This document shows positions 6,241 to 11,420 of a DNA stretch of 11,420 nt, in pieces. How positions within the stretch are numbered: the stretch's first letter is position 1; each line of letters opens with the position of its first letter. The translations under genes and the position numbers were made by a program. The notes under the pieces were generated by a model, which made no database searches, had not been told where the DNA came from, and worked only from the letters and a program-made list of their open reading frames with translations. The stretch is taken from the NCBI GenBank assembly GCA_002320595.1, contig DCKB01000035.1, positions 1 through 11,420 on the forward strand, read 5' to 3'. The stretch is from Christensenella sp. UBA1685 (lineage in GTDB: Bacteria; Bacillota; Clostridia; Christensenellales; CAG-138).

Positions 6241-7401
6241 CTATTCGGCTTTGCCGAATGCTGCGCGTAAAATCTCCAAAGCATCTTCTTTTGAAACGGC
6301 GCGTGGGTTGGCTTGTGTGCAAAAATCTTCCGCCGCCCGCGCTGCGATTGTAGGGATGCGGTCTTCAAGTTCCTGTGCGCTTCCAAACTGCCGCAAGGTA
6401 CATGCGAGCTTCAGCGTTGCGCGCAGCGCTTCTATTTCATCCGTAAGTGCCTGCACGGCCAGTGTGTCAGCCCTGCCGCGCAGCCCCAGCGCGCGGGCAA
6501 GGCGCGCATACCGCGCACATATCCGTGAATCCTCTGCGTTAAAGCGAATCACATGCGGCAGAAAAACAGCGTTCAACGCTCCGCGCTGGGCACGGCCTCC
6601 TGCAAGCACAGCAGCAGTTTGGCGCGCCAGCGCATGCGTAAGGCCGGAAAGCGCGTTGGAAAACGCCATGCCCGAGAGGCACGCAGCATACTGGATCTGC
6701 TCCCGTGCGGCGCAGTCTCCCCCCTGTGCAGCGCAAAGGTGCTGCAGCACGAGTTCAGCCGCTTTCTGTGCGGGAGCTTCCGTAAAAGGCGAGCCTTGCC
6801 ACGCCGCATATGCGCCGACTGCATATGCAAGCGTTTCCATCCCGGCCTGCGCCACCGCTGTGGGCTGTACCGATTCGCTCAGTACCGGATCGACGAAAGC
6901 GATGTCCGGCACGATGCCATAATCCGCGGCTGCCCATGCATTTTGCTCCGCCGTTCCGCAAAACTCCGCAAGCGCCGTTGCTTCCGATATGCCGCCGAGC
7001 GATGGTATGGCAGCAAAGCGTGCCTTTCTCCGGAGATCGGGCAGGCTGAACGGAAGGTGCAGATCAGAAAGCGCAGCTTCGGGATACTCATATAAAATCC
7101 ACATCAGTTTCGCTGCGTCAATCGCCATGCTTCCAAACGCTACAATCCAATCCGGCGCAAAGGCGCGCATGGCCGAAGCCCCTTCTGCAACCGCCTGCTC
7201 CGTATATTCCGGCCATGGTGATTCCAGAAGGCGCACCTCCATCCCTGTGCGCCGAAGCGCGGTTTCCGCACGCGCAAAAGCCCCCTCCTTTTTCTCCTCG
7301 CTCGCTGCAACAAGCATTGCCCGCTTGCCGCGCAGCTCTGAAAGCCGCTCGATGCTCTCCCGGCCATAATGGACGTCCCGCGGCATGGTAAACCTTGGCA
7401 T
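6241..7401 (-). CDS. Iron-containing alcohol dehydrogenase-fold protein lacking most metal ligands
   Basis: The 386-aa product has the length and layout of the Fe-dependent (group III) alcohol dehydrogenases. These normally oxidise alcohols or reduce aldehydes with NAD(P) and one metal ion. Family landmarks align, but many are changed. The dinucleotide loop GGGSxxDxAK is FGSMAIDAAK (89-98). The TTSGTGSE motif is SLGGISE (134-140). The DxxxH ligand pair in GMDALTHA becomes GMETLAYA (Glu189, Tyr193). The next ligand is kept as His256 (GLTHALA), but the PHGVANA ligand is Arg273 (QRGALNA). Three of four metal ligands are therefore substituted with no frameshift or stop. The ATG has GAGGAG 6 bases upstream. 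It lies 107 bases after the TIGR04076-type gene. A small hairpin (6243-6259) covers its stop codon without a T-tract. It is either a pseudoenzyme or an enzyme with different chemistry. Confidence 0.85.
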   Translation of the reverse strand: MPRFTMPRDVHYGRESIERLSELRGKRAMLVAASEEKKEGAFARAETALRRTGMEVRLLESPWPEYTEQAVAEGASAMRAFAPDWIVAFGSMAIDAAKLMWILYEYPEAALSDLHLPFSLPDLRRKARFAAIPSLGGISEATALAEFCGTAEQNAWAAADYGIVPDIAFVDPVLSESVQPTAVAQAGMETLAYAVGAYAAWQGSPFTEAPAQKAAELVLQHLCAAQGGDCAAREQIQYAACLSGMAFSNALSGLTHALARQTAAVLAGGRAQRGALNAVFLPHVIRFNAEDSRICARYARLARALGLRGRADTLAVQALTDEIEALRATLKLACTLRQFGSAQELEDRIPTIAARAAEDFCTQANPRAVSKEDALEILRAAFGKAE

Positions 7402-7467
7402 TGCGTTCTCCTCGTTTCATAAGAATTCCATGCCTTAGGCTTCCCGGTGCGGGAGGATTTTATCAAA

Positions 7468-7499
7468 GCGGAACAAACCGGAAGGAGGTTCCGTTCCGC
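7468..7499 (-). terminator. Imperfect hairpin between the cob operon and the ADH-like gene
   Basis: GCGGAAC (7468-7474) pairs with GTTCCGC (7493-7499), and an inner GGTT/AACC extends the stem past a single bulged base. The minus-strand sequence after it (TTTGATAAAAT) is only weakly T-rich, so it is a possible, partly efficient end for the cob operon. No clear promoter was seen between it and the ADH-like start. Confidence 0.4.
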
Positions 7500-7508
7500 C
7501 CTATTTCA

Positions 7509-7796
7509 TTATATTTTGATTTGCTTTGCGAGAAGGCGGAATTCAATGCAGCCATCCGCGCATGGGAAGTCAATCTCATGGCTCAGCTTGCTGCCGCGCA
7601 GCCGGTAATCTCCCCCACACCGCATAATTTCGCACAGCGTATGCAGTACCGGCATGGTCTTCGGGCAAAATCCCGCCGGGCATTCGTATTGGCAAACGAA
7701 CCGGTCTCCCGCTTCAAGGCCCATCCTGCATGCCTTTGCTTGCCCTTTTATCACGGTAATTTCAAATTCCCAGTCTTCCGCCAGCCACTTTTTCAT
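7509..7796 (-). CDS. Cys-rich TIGR04076-type small protein
   Basis: This is a 95-aa protein with eight cysteines (23, 35, 39, 44, 55, 60, 79, 83). It matches my memory of the TIGR04076 family: WEFEITV, then CRMGLEAGD, CPAGFCPKTM, a GGD near 61-63, SHEIDFPC and DGCIEFRL. The biochemical function of that family is not established. The cysteine spacing suggests metal or Fe-S binding, or disulfides, but this is inference. The ATG overlaps the cobC stop as ATGA, and GGGAGG lies about 7 bases upstream within cobC, so translation is coupled to the cobalamin operon. It is the last gene of that run. There is no signal peptide, so the product should be cytoplasmic. Confidence 0.8.
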   Translation of the reverse strand: MKKWLAEDWEFEITVIKGQAKACRMGLEAGDRFVCQYECPAGFCPKTMPVLHTLCEIMRCGGDYRLRGSKLSHEIDFPCADGCIEFRLLAKQIKI

Positions 7797-8410
7797 CCGT
7801 CCGCCTCCCCATGCTTATCATCAAGCGCCGTACACGCGTTGCATCGTGTGCCATCCGGCCCCAGTTCCACTTCCAGCCGGAAGCCTCCGCAATTTTCCGT
7901 TCGGTTTGCGCCGAAATCCGTGCGCACATCCGTATATCGTTCCAACAAAAACAAGATTGTCCCGCCGTGCGCTACCATGCCCACACGCCTGCATCCGCGC
8001 CTGTCCGCATCGAGAAGGGAATCCTCAAACGCTGCCGCAACGCGCATGCGCATTGCGGAAAACGTCTCCCCGCCCGGATAACCATCCCACCGTTCCTGTG
8101 CAAGCCATTCAAGATATGCCCTGTCGTTTGCCGCCACCAATTCCGCATGCGTCCGGTTCTCAAATGCGCCGAAGTCCATCTCCCTGAGGCCGGGGACAAT
8201 CGTTTCCGGAATGCATGGCCAAAGCAGCGCCGCCGTTTCGCACGCACGCCGCAGAGGGCTTACATAAACATGTTCTACAGGCGGCATCACAGCCGCGCGC
8301 CGCTTTGCAAGCGCAATGCCTTCCGGCAACAGCGGTGTGTCCGTTACACCCAGGAAGCAGCGTTCCGGGTTGCCCTGTGCAATCGAATGGCGCACGAGGA
8401 TTATTTCCAT
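7793..8410 (-). CDS. cobC: Alpha-ribazole phosphatase / cobalamin-5'-phosphate phosphatase (histidine phosphatase family)
   Basis: The 205-aa product belongs to the phosphoglycerate mutase-like histidine phosphatases and acts in assembly of the cobalamin nucleotide loop, removing the 5'-phosphate. The N-terminal LVRHS holds the phospho-accepting His8 and Arg7. SPLRR (51-55) supplies a second phosphate-binding Arg, EMDFGAFENRTHAEL (77-91) is the CobC-like segment, and VAHGG (146-150) gives the second catalytic His148. The open frame continues upstream, but ATG 8410 is chosen because GGGGG lies 7 bases before it. The in-frame ATG at 8416 is only 1 base from that SD. The start overlaps the end of the short cobU-like gene by 10 bases, and the stop overlaps the next ATG. 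Membership in a cobT-cobU-cobS run supports CobC over a generic phosphatase. Confidence 0.9.
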   Translation of the reverse strand: MEIILVRHSIAQGNPERCFLGVTDTPLLPEGIALAKRRAAVMPPVEHVYVSPLRRACETAALLWPCIPETIVPGLREMDFGAFENRTHAELVAANDRAYLEWLAQERWDGYPGGETFSAMRMRVAAAFEDSLLDADRRGCRRVGMVAHGGTILFLLERYTDVRTDFGANRTENCGGFRLEVELGPDGTRCNACTALDDKHGEADG

Positions 8411-8772
8411 TCGCATTCCCCCTTGAGCATCATCGGAATACCGCAAAACACGCGCGCTACATGTTCCGCATTTTTGGCAAGTTCGCAACAAATGCGCCCC
8501 ACAGTTTCACGCCATTCCCGTTCAAACGGTTCCATCGGCACCACGCCGCAGCCCACTTCGTCAGAAACGACAACCTCATGCCACAGAAGTTCCGCAAGGA
8601 TTTGCTCCTGCGTTTTTCCCTCCAGAAGCGCATTGCGTACAGCTTCCTGCAAACCGCTGAGCACGGGCTTATCCGCGCCGAGCGTACGGGTTACATGCCC
8701 CTCTGTGTAACCGGTATTGCGGAGCGCAACGGCAAGCTGCCCCTGTCCTGCCCCGCCAATCACAAGAATCAT
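8401..8772 (-). CDS. Short CobU-like protein with degenerate Walker A
   Basis: This is a 123-aa paralogue of the CobU adenosylcobinamide kinase/guanylyltransferase, about 50 residues shorter than the neighbouring full-length CobU. It begins with the CobU-like strand and P-loop, but GGARSGKS is GGAGQGQL (6-13), so the Walker A Lys and Ser are lost. The central part with the guanylylated His and the second acidic motif is missing. The C-terminal half is well preserved: DEVGCGVVP (71-79), FEREWRETVGRIC (83-95) and a final FCGIPMMLKG. There is no frameshift, the SD GGAGGG sits 5 bases before the ATG, and the ATG overlaps the cobS stop. It therefore looks like a maintained gene rather than debris. 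I recall short CobU-like genes in other clostridial cob operons, usually with QGK in the loop. A structural, regulatory or partner role is inference. Confidence 0.8.
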   Translation of the reverse strand: MILVIGGAGQGQLAVALRNTGYTEGHVTRTLGADKPVLSGLQEAVRNALLEGKTQEQILAELLWHEVVVSDEVGCGVVPMEPFEREWRETVGRICCELAKNAEHVARVFCGIPMMLKGECEWK

Positions 8773-9545
8773 AGAAGCCCTCCGATCTTTCCTACAAGTA
8801 CGACAGCAGCGAGGCAGGCAAGTTCACACACCTGCACGAAGTACCCTGCAAGGTCCCCCGTTGCGCCGCCGAATTCACGATATGACATCAGGCGGTAGTG
8901 CAAAAATGAAAGCCCTGCCGCAGCCACAGCAGCACCGCCTGCAATGGGTGCGCGCAAAAGCATCATCCCCGCAGCGGCTGCAATCCACAGCAGCGACACA
9001 ATGCGCACGACGCGAATATCCGAAGCATCACGGAACGCAGCGAGCAGCCCATCCCTGCGCGCGCCGCGGAATGTAACCACCGCAAGCGCGCTCAAGCCGC
9101 GTGAAAGCACCGGGCAGAACGCAAGGGCGATGCAGTCCGCTTCTCCAAGCGGCGCGTCGTTCCATAGTCCAAAGGTCAACAGAAGATATGCACCGCAGGC
9201 GATCACCGCGAAAGCCCCGGCGCGCGGATCCTTCATGATCTCAAGCTTCTTTTCTTTCGGCGCATGGGATGAAAGTGCATCCGCCACATCGCAAAAGCCG
9301 TCCATGTGGATGCCGCCGGTCACCGCAAGCGGCAAGACGGTTAAAAGCGCCGCCGTAAGCGCCCGGGAAAGCGCAAGCAAGTTTGCAAGCGCAAGCACGG
9401 CGAACATCAAAAGTCCGATGCACACCCCAATCACCGGGAAAAAGCACATCGCATACGCCATGTTTTCCTCCCGCCATTCCACCTGCGGCACAGGAAGCTT
9501 GGAATACATTGCAAGCGCCATGCAAAACGAACGCACAAATTTCAC
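8769..9545 (-). CDS. cobS: Adenosylcobinamide-GDP ribazoletransferase (cobalamin synthase) CobS
   Basis: This is an integral membrane enzyme that joins adenosylcobinamide-GDP to alpha-ribazole (or its phosphate) and releases GMP, the joining step of cobalamin assembly. The 258-aa length is normal. The start region SKLPVP (15-20), the signature GGIHMDGFCDVADAL (77-91), KDPRAGAF (105-112) and REFGGATGD (223-231) are visible, with several hydrophobic helices between them (about 30-75, 110-127, 138-157, 180-198, 233-252). The true start is GTG 9545, which overlaps the cobU stop as GTGA and has AAGGAA about 5 bases upstream. The longer open frame upstream is only a shadow inside cobU. The stop overlaps the next ATG as ATGA. 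Confidence 0.95.
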   Translation of the reverse strand: MKFVRSFCMALAMYSKLPVPQVEWREENMAYAMCFFPVIGVCIGLLMFAVLALANLLALSRALTAALLTVLPLAVTGGIHMDGFCDVADALSSHAPKEKKLEIMKDPRAGAFAVIACGAYLLLTFGLWNDAPLGEADCIALAFCPVLSRGLSALAVVTFRGARRDGLLAAFRDASDIRVVRIVSLLWIAAAAGMMLLRAPIAGGAAVAAAGLSFLHYRLMSYREFGGATGDLAGYFVQVCELACLAAVVLVGKIGGLL

Positions 9546-10066
9546 AGCAGTTCCTTTCCTTTCCAGTAAATCGGGATGCCGCAGACGACTTCCACGACTG
9601 CGTCTGCCTGTGCGGCAAGCGCATTGTTGAGCGCGCTGAGCGCCGCAAGATACCGTTCTGTTTCCGGTGCATACCGGATGCCATCGGAAAACAGCTCGTT
9701 TGTGACGATCACCGTAAGTTCCGTTTGCGCCGCAAGGCGCTGCACCCCAAGGCAAACGCGCTCCGTAAGCCCCTGCTCGCCCGCGCCGCCAAACATCTCG
9801 TTTGCCACAAGGTTGGACATGCACTCAAGCAGCGCGCTCCCGCCTGCCGGAAGCGCAGCTTCCATAAGGCCGCGCGGGCATTCCAGCGTCGTGAACCCCT
9901 TCCCGGCACGCATGGTGCGGTGGCGCGCGGCACGGCGCGCGCCCTCCGCATCGAAGATCTCCATCGTTGCGATATAGGTGCGCTTTTCATGCCCCGCACG
10001 CACGATCAGCGATTCCGCATATTCCGATTTTCCGCTGGCGGCCCCGCCAGAAACAAGGATCAGCAT
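9542..10066 (-). CDS. cobU: Bifunctional adenosylcobinamide kinase / adenosylcobinamide-phosphate guanylyltransferase CobU
   Basis: The 174-aa CobU phosphorylates adenosylcobinamide and then transfers GMP from GTP to give adenosylcobinamide-GDP for CobS. The P-loop is GGAASGKS (7-14). His49 in AARHRTMRAG is the likely guanylylated residue, corresponding to His46 of the Salmonella enzyme. LLECMSNLVANEMF (79-92) is the acidic strand. VTNE (121-124) is kept, but the following VGxGIVP is FSDGIRYAP, as I recall from other clostridial CobU proteins. The protein ends EVVCGIPIYWKGKELL. GGAGGG lies about 4 bases before the ATG, and only 9 bases separate it from the cobT stop. The stop overlaps the cobS GTG. 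Guanylyltransferase activity is assumed from the family and not proven. Confidence 0.93.
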   Translation of the reverse strand: MLILVSGGAASGKSEYAESLIVRAGHEKRTYIATMEIFDAEGARRAARHRTMRAGKGFTTLECPRGLMEAALPAGGSALLECMSNLVANEMFGGAGEQGLTERVCLGVQRLAAQTELTVIVTNELFSDGIRYAPETERYLAALSALNNALAAQADAVVEVVCGIPIYWKGKELL

Positions 10067-10075
10067 CGCCCCTCC

Positions 10076-11131
10076 TTAAGACTGCGGCGTATAGGCTGCA
10101 ACGTCGATTTCCGCGAACGTGCGCATCTCACCATAGACCGCGAGCGCCATATCAAGAAGCGGCATTGCCGCGACCGCCCCGGTCCCTTCCCCCAGGCACA
10201 TCTCTGCGCAAATCAACGGTTTCAAGCCTAATGCATCCAGAACAAGCCTGCCCGCAGGTTCCTTGGAAACATGGCTGGCAAGCAGGTATTCCCCTGAGGC
10301 CGGGCACATGCGCACCGCCGCAAGTGCCGCAACAGCCGAAATAAACCCATCCAGCAGCACCGGAACATGATGGAGCGCACCGCCCAAACATACGCCGGCA
10401 AGCGCGGCGATATCCAATCCTCCAAGGCAGCGCAGCACCGAAAACGCATCTGCCGGGTCGGGATGGTTTCTTGCGATTGCGCGGGCAATCGCTTCTCTTT
10501 TTCGGCAAAGCCCCGCGTTTGAAAGGCCCGCGCCGCGCCCCGTTACGGTTTCAATAGGTTGGCCAAGCAAAACTGCGGTCATTGCGCTTGAAGTCGTCGT
10601 GTTCCCAATGCCCATCTCGCCGAGCGCAAACAAGCCGTAACCTTCCGCTTTCTTTTGGCGCACAAGGTCAATGCCGGTTCGGAGCGCGGCGCCCGCCTCC
10701 GCTTCCGTCATTGCGGGTTCCACTGCAATGTTGCGCGTGCCGCGCCGGATGTTGCGGTTGAGCACGGCATCACTCACCGGCCTTGCGATGCCTACGTCCA
10801 CCGCAACCACGTCCGCCCCCGCAATGCGTGCCATGCGGCAGACGCTTGAATCGCCTTTGGCGGCGTTTTCCGCCACAATAGCGGTGACTTCCTGCCCTGT
10901 CTGCGTTACGCCTTCGGCAACGACTCCGTTGTCTGCACACATCATCAGCACCGCGCGCCGGCCAAGCGTTACATCCGCAGTCCCCGTGATGCCCGCAATC
11001 TTCACCACGGCATCCTCCAAAAGCCCTAAGCTATGCAGCGGCTTTGCTACCATATCCCACCGCTCTCTCGCGGTTTGCATTGCAGTTTCATCAGGCGGGC
11101 AAATCGCCCTCCGAATTTCATCAAGCGTCAA
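10076..11131 (-). CDS. cobT: Nicotinate-nucleotide--dimethylbenzimidazole phosphoribosyltransferase CobT
   Basis: CobT transfers phosphoribose from nicotinate mononucleotide to the lower-ligand base to form alpha-ribazole phosphate. Numbered from TTG 11131 (351 aa, the usual length), it shows KPLHSLGLLE (30-39, family KPxGSLGxLE), ADNGV (66-70), GEMGIGNTT (171-179), GRGAGL (198-203) and LGEGTGA (313-319). Its Glu315 corresponds to the catalytic Glu317 of Salmonella CobT. TTG 11131 is preferred because GGGAGG (11145-11140) lies 8 bases before it and the family usually begins at this point. An in-frame ATG at 11191 adds 20 residues but has only a weak AAGG 11 bases upstream, and the predicted transcription start is at 11189. 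It is the first gene of the operon. Its presence implies use of an imported or locally made base, and no base-synthesis gene is in view. Confidence 0.95.
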   Translation of the reverse strand: MTLDEIRRAICPPDETAMQTARERWDMVAKPLHSLGLLEDAVVKIAGITGTADVTLGRRAVLMMCADNGVVAEGVTQTGQEVTAIVAENAAKGDSSVCRMARIAGADVVAVDVGIARPVSDAVLNRNIRRGTRNIAVEPAMTEAEAGAALRTGIDLVRQKKAEGYGLFALGEMGIGNTTTSSAMTAVLLGQPIETVTGRGAGLSNAGLCRKREAIARAIARNHPDPADAFSVLRCLGGLDIAALAGVCLGGALHHVPVLLDGFISAVAALAAVRMCPASGEYLLASHVSKEPAGRLVLDALGLKPLICAEMCLGEGTGAVAAMPLLDMALAVYGEMRTFAEIDVAAYTPQS

Positions 11132-11195
11132 AACGCATGCCTCCCTTTTCCATGCGCCGGTAACGCGCACATGGATTTCTTTGAATGCCATTCAT

Positions 11196-11224
11196 ATAGT
11201 AACCTTTTTTGTTGAAAATTCCAA
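11196..11224 (-). promoter_or_regulatory. Candidate promoter of the cob operon
   Basis: On the minus strand TTGGAA (11224-11219) and TACTAT (11201-11196) are separated by 17 bases, each matching 4 of 6 consensus bases. The predicted start is near 11189, giving a leader of about 58 bases to TTG 11131. It interleaves with a divergent promoter. I see no B12 box (GCCACTG) on the minus strand between here and the window edge. Confidence 0.5.
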
Positions 11225-11240
11225 GTGGGGGTGCAATAAT
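11212..11240 (+). promoter_or_regulatory. Candidate promoter of the right-edge ORF
   Basis: TTGAAA (11212-11217) and AATAAT (11235-11240) are separated by 17 bases, each matching 5 of 6 consensus bases. The predicted start coincides with the ATG at 11247, suggesting a leaderless message. Confidence 0.5.
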
Positions 11241-11246
11241 TAGCGT

Positions 11247-11420
11247 ATGCTTACTGTAGGATTACAATACATCTTGGACAGCGAGAAGAAAAAGGATGAA
11301 GGATTCGCACAAATCGGTTATTGTGAGTTTAGGAAAAACAACAAGGACCGAAAGGAAGTGCAAATCCCTCATGACAACTGTAACACAGGACATGAAGTAC
11401 AGGCAATCCCTAATGTGCTA
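11247..11420 (+). CDS. Partial unknown protein, 5' end only, low-GC
   Basis: This is an uninterrupted 58-codon frame from ATG 11247 to the right edge, preceded by an in-frame stop at 11241. The product begins MLTVGLQYILDSEKKKDEGF and is hydrophilic, rich in Lys, Asp, Glu and Asn, with YCEFRKNNKDRKEVQIPHD in the middle. No signal peptide or membrane helix is seen. By my count 11281-11400 is about 42% GC, clearly below the cob genes next to it, which suggests a different origin. No SD lies at a usable distance (GGGGG ends 15 bases before the ATG), but a promoter puts transcription start at the ATG. I do not recognise the family. It could be the start of an accessory or mobile gene, or a fragment. 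Confidence 0.45.
   Translation, partial: MLTVGLQYILDSEKKKDEGFAQIGYCEFRKNNKDRKEVQIPHDNCNTGHEVQAIPNVL

Noticed and set aside
6243..6259. Hairpin ATTCGGC-TTT-GCCGAAT at the end of the ADH-like gene
   Set aside because: It resembles a terminator stem but no T-tract follows on the minus strand. The sequence is mostly coding.
7440..7456. Small hairpin CTTCCCG-GTG-CGGGAGG upstream of the ADH-like gene
   Set aside because: It has a 7-bp stem with a wobble, no T-tract on the minus strand and no link to a known leader motif. It is not supported as a terminator or riboswitch.
9546..9824. 93-residue N-terminal extension of CobS
   Set aside because: It lies out of frame inside cobU. CobS family length and the GTGA overlap with SD support GTG 9545.

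Overview
The window looks like a chromosomal segment from a moderately GC-rich (roughly 55-60% by eye) member of the Bacillota, most likely class Clostridia. The evidence is a PbpC/MecA-type class B penicillin-binding protein, a YabE-type DUF348-G5-3D protein next to rsmA, strong GGAGG ribosome binding sites, consensus sigma-A promoters, and a minus-strand set of cobalamin lower-ligand genes. No rRNA, tRNA, CRISPR array or complete mobile element was found. No gene-free stretch reaches 300 bases.

Left part (1-5195). A gene fragment runs off the left edge on the minus strand, with its AUG inside a perfect 13-bp hairpin. Next comes a large minus-strand transpeptidase gene, probably a lipoprotein. 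It is divergent from a yabE-like cell-wall gene, and both have near-consensus promoters in the 177-base gap. Two copies of CCCCTGTWWACGG flank the penicillin-binding-protein promoter. yabE is followed by rsmA (16S rRNA dimethyltransferase) and a GNAT acetyltransferase coupled to rsmA by an ATGA overlap.

Middle part (5196-7401). Two minus-strand genes follow. One encodes a stand-alone E2/CAT-fold acyltransferase-like protein whose active-site His is replaced by Glu. It has its own promoter, an 11-bp-arm palindrome over the -10 region, and an intrinsic terminator. The other encodes a full-length protein of the iron-containing alcohol dehydrogenase fold that has lost three of the four classical metal ligands. 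Both look like altered or dead members of enzyme families.

Right part (7509-11131). A tight minus-strand operon reads cobT, cobU, cobS, a short cobU-like gene, cobC, and a Cys-rich TIGR04076-type gene. Four of the five junctions overlap and the fifth has a 9-base gap. CobT makes alpha-ribazole phosphate, CobU activates adenosylcobinamide to its GDP form, CobS joins the two halves, and CobC removes phosphate. The short cobU-like protein has lost the Walker A lysine but keeps the EVGxGxVP motif, while the full CobU has the opposite pattern. No cobalamin riboswitch is visible upstream of cobT in this window.

Right edge (11192-11420). GC drops to about 42% and a divergent partial ORF of unknown function runs off the end. 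Its promoter interleaves with the cobT promoter. The predicted transcription starts of yabE and of this ORF fall at or within 3 bases of their ATGs, which suggests leaderless mRNAs.
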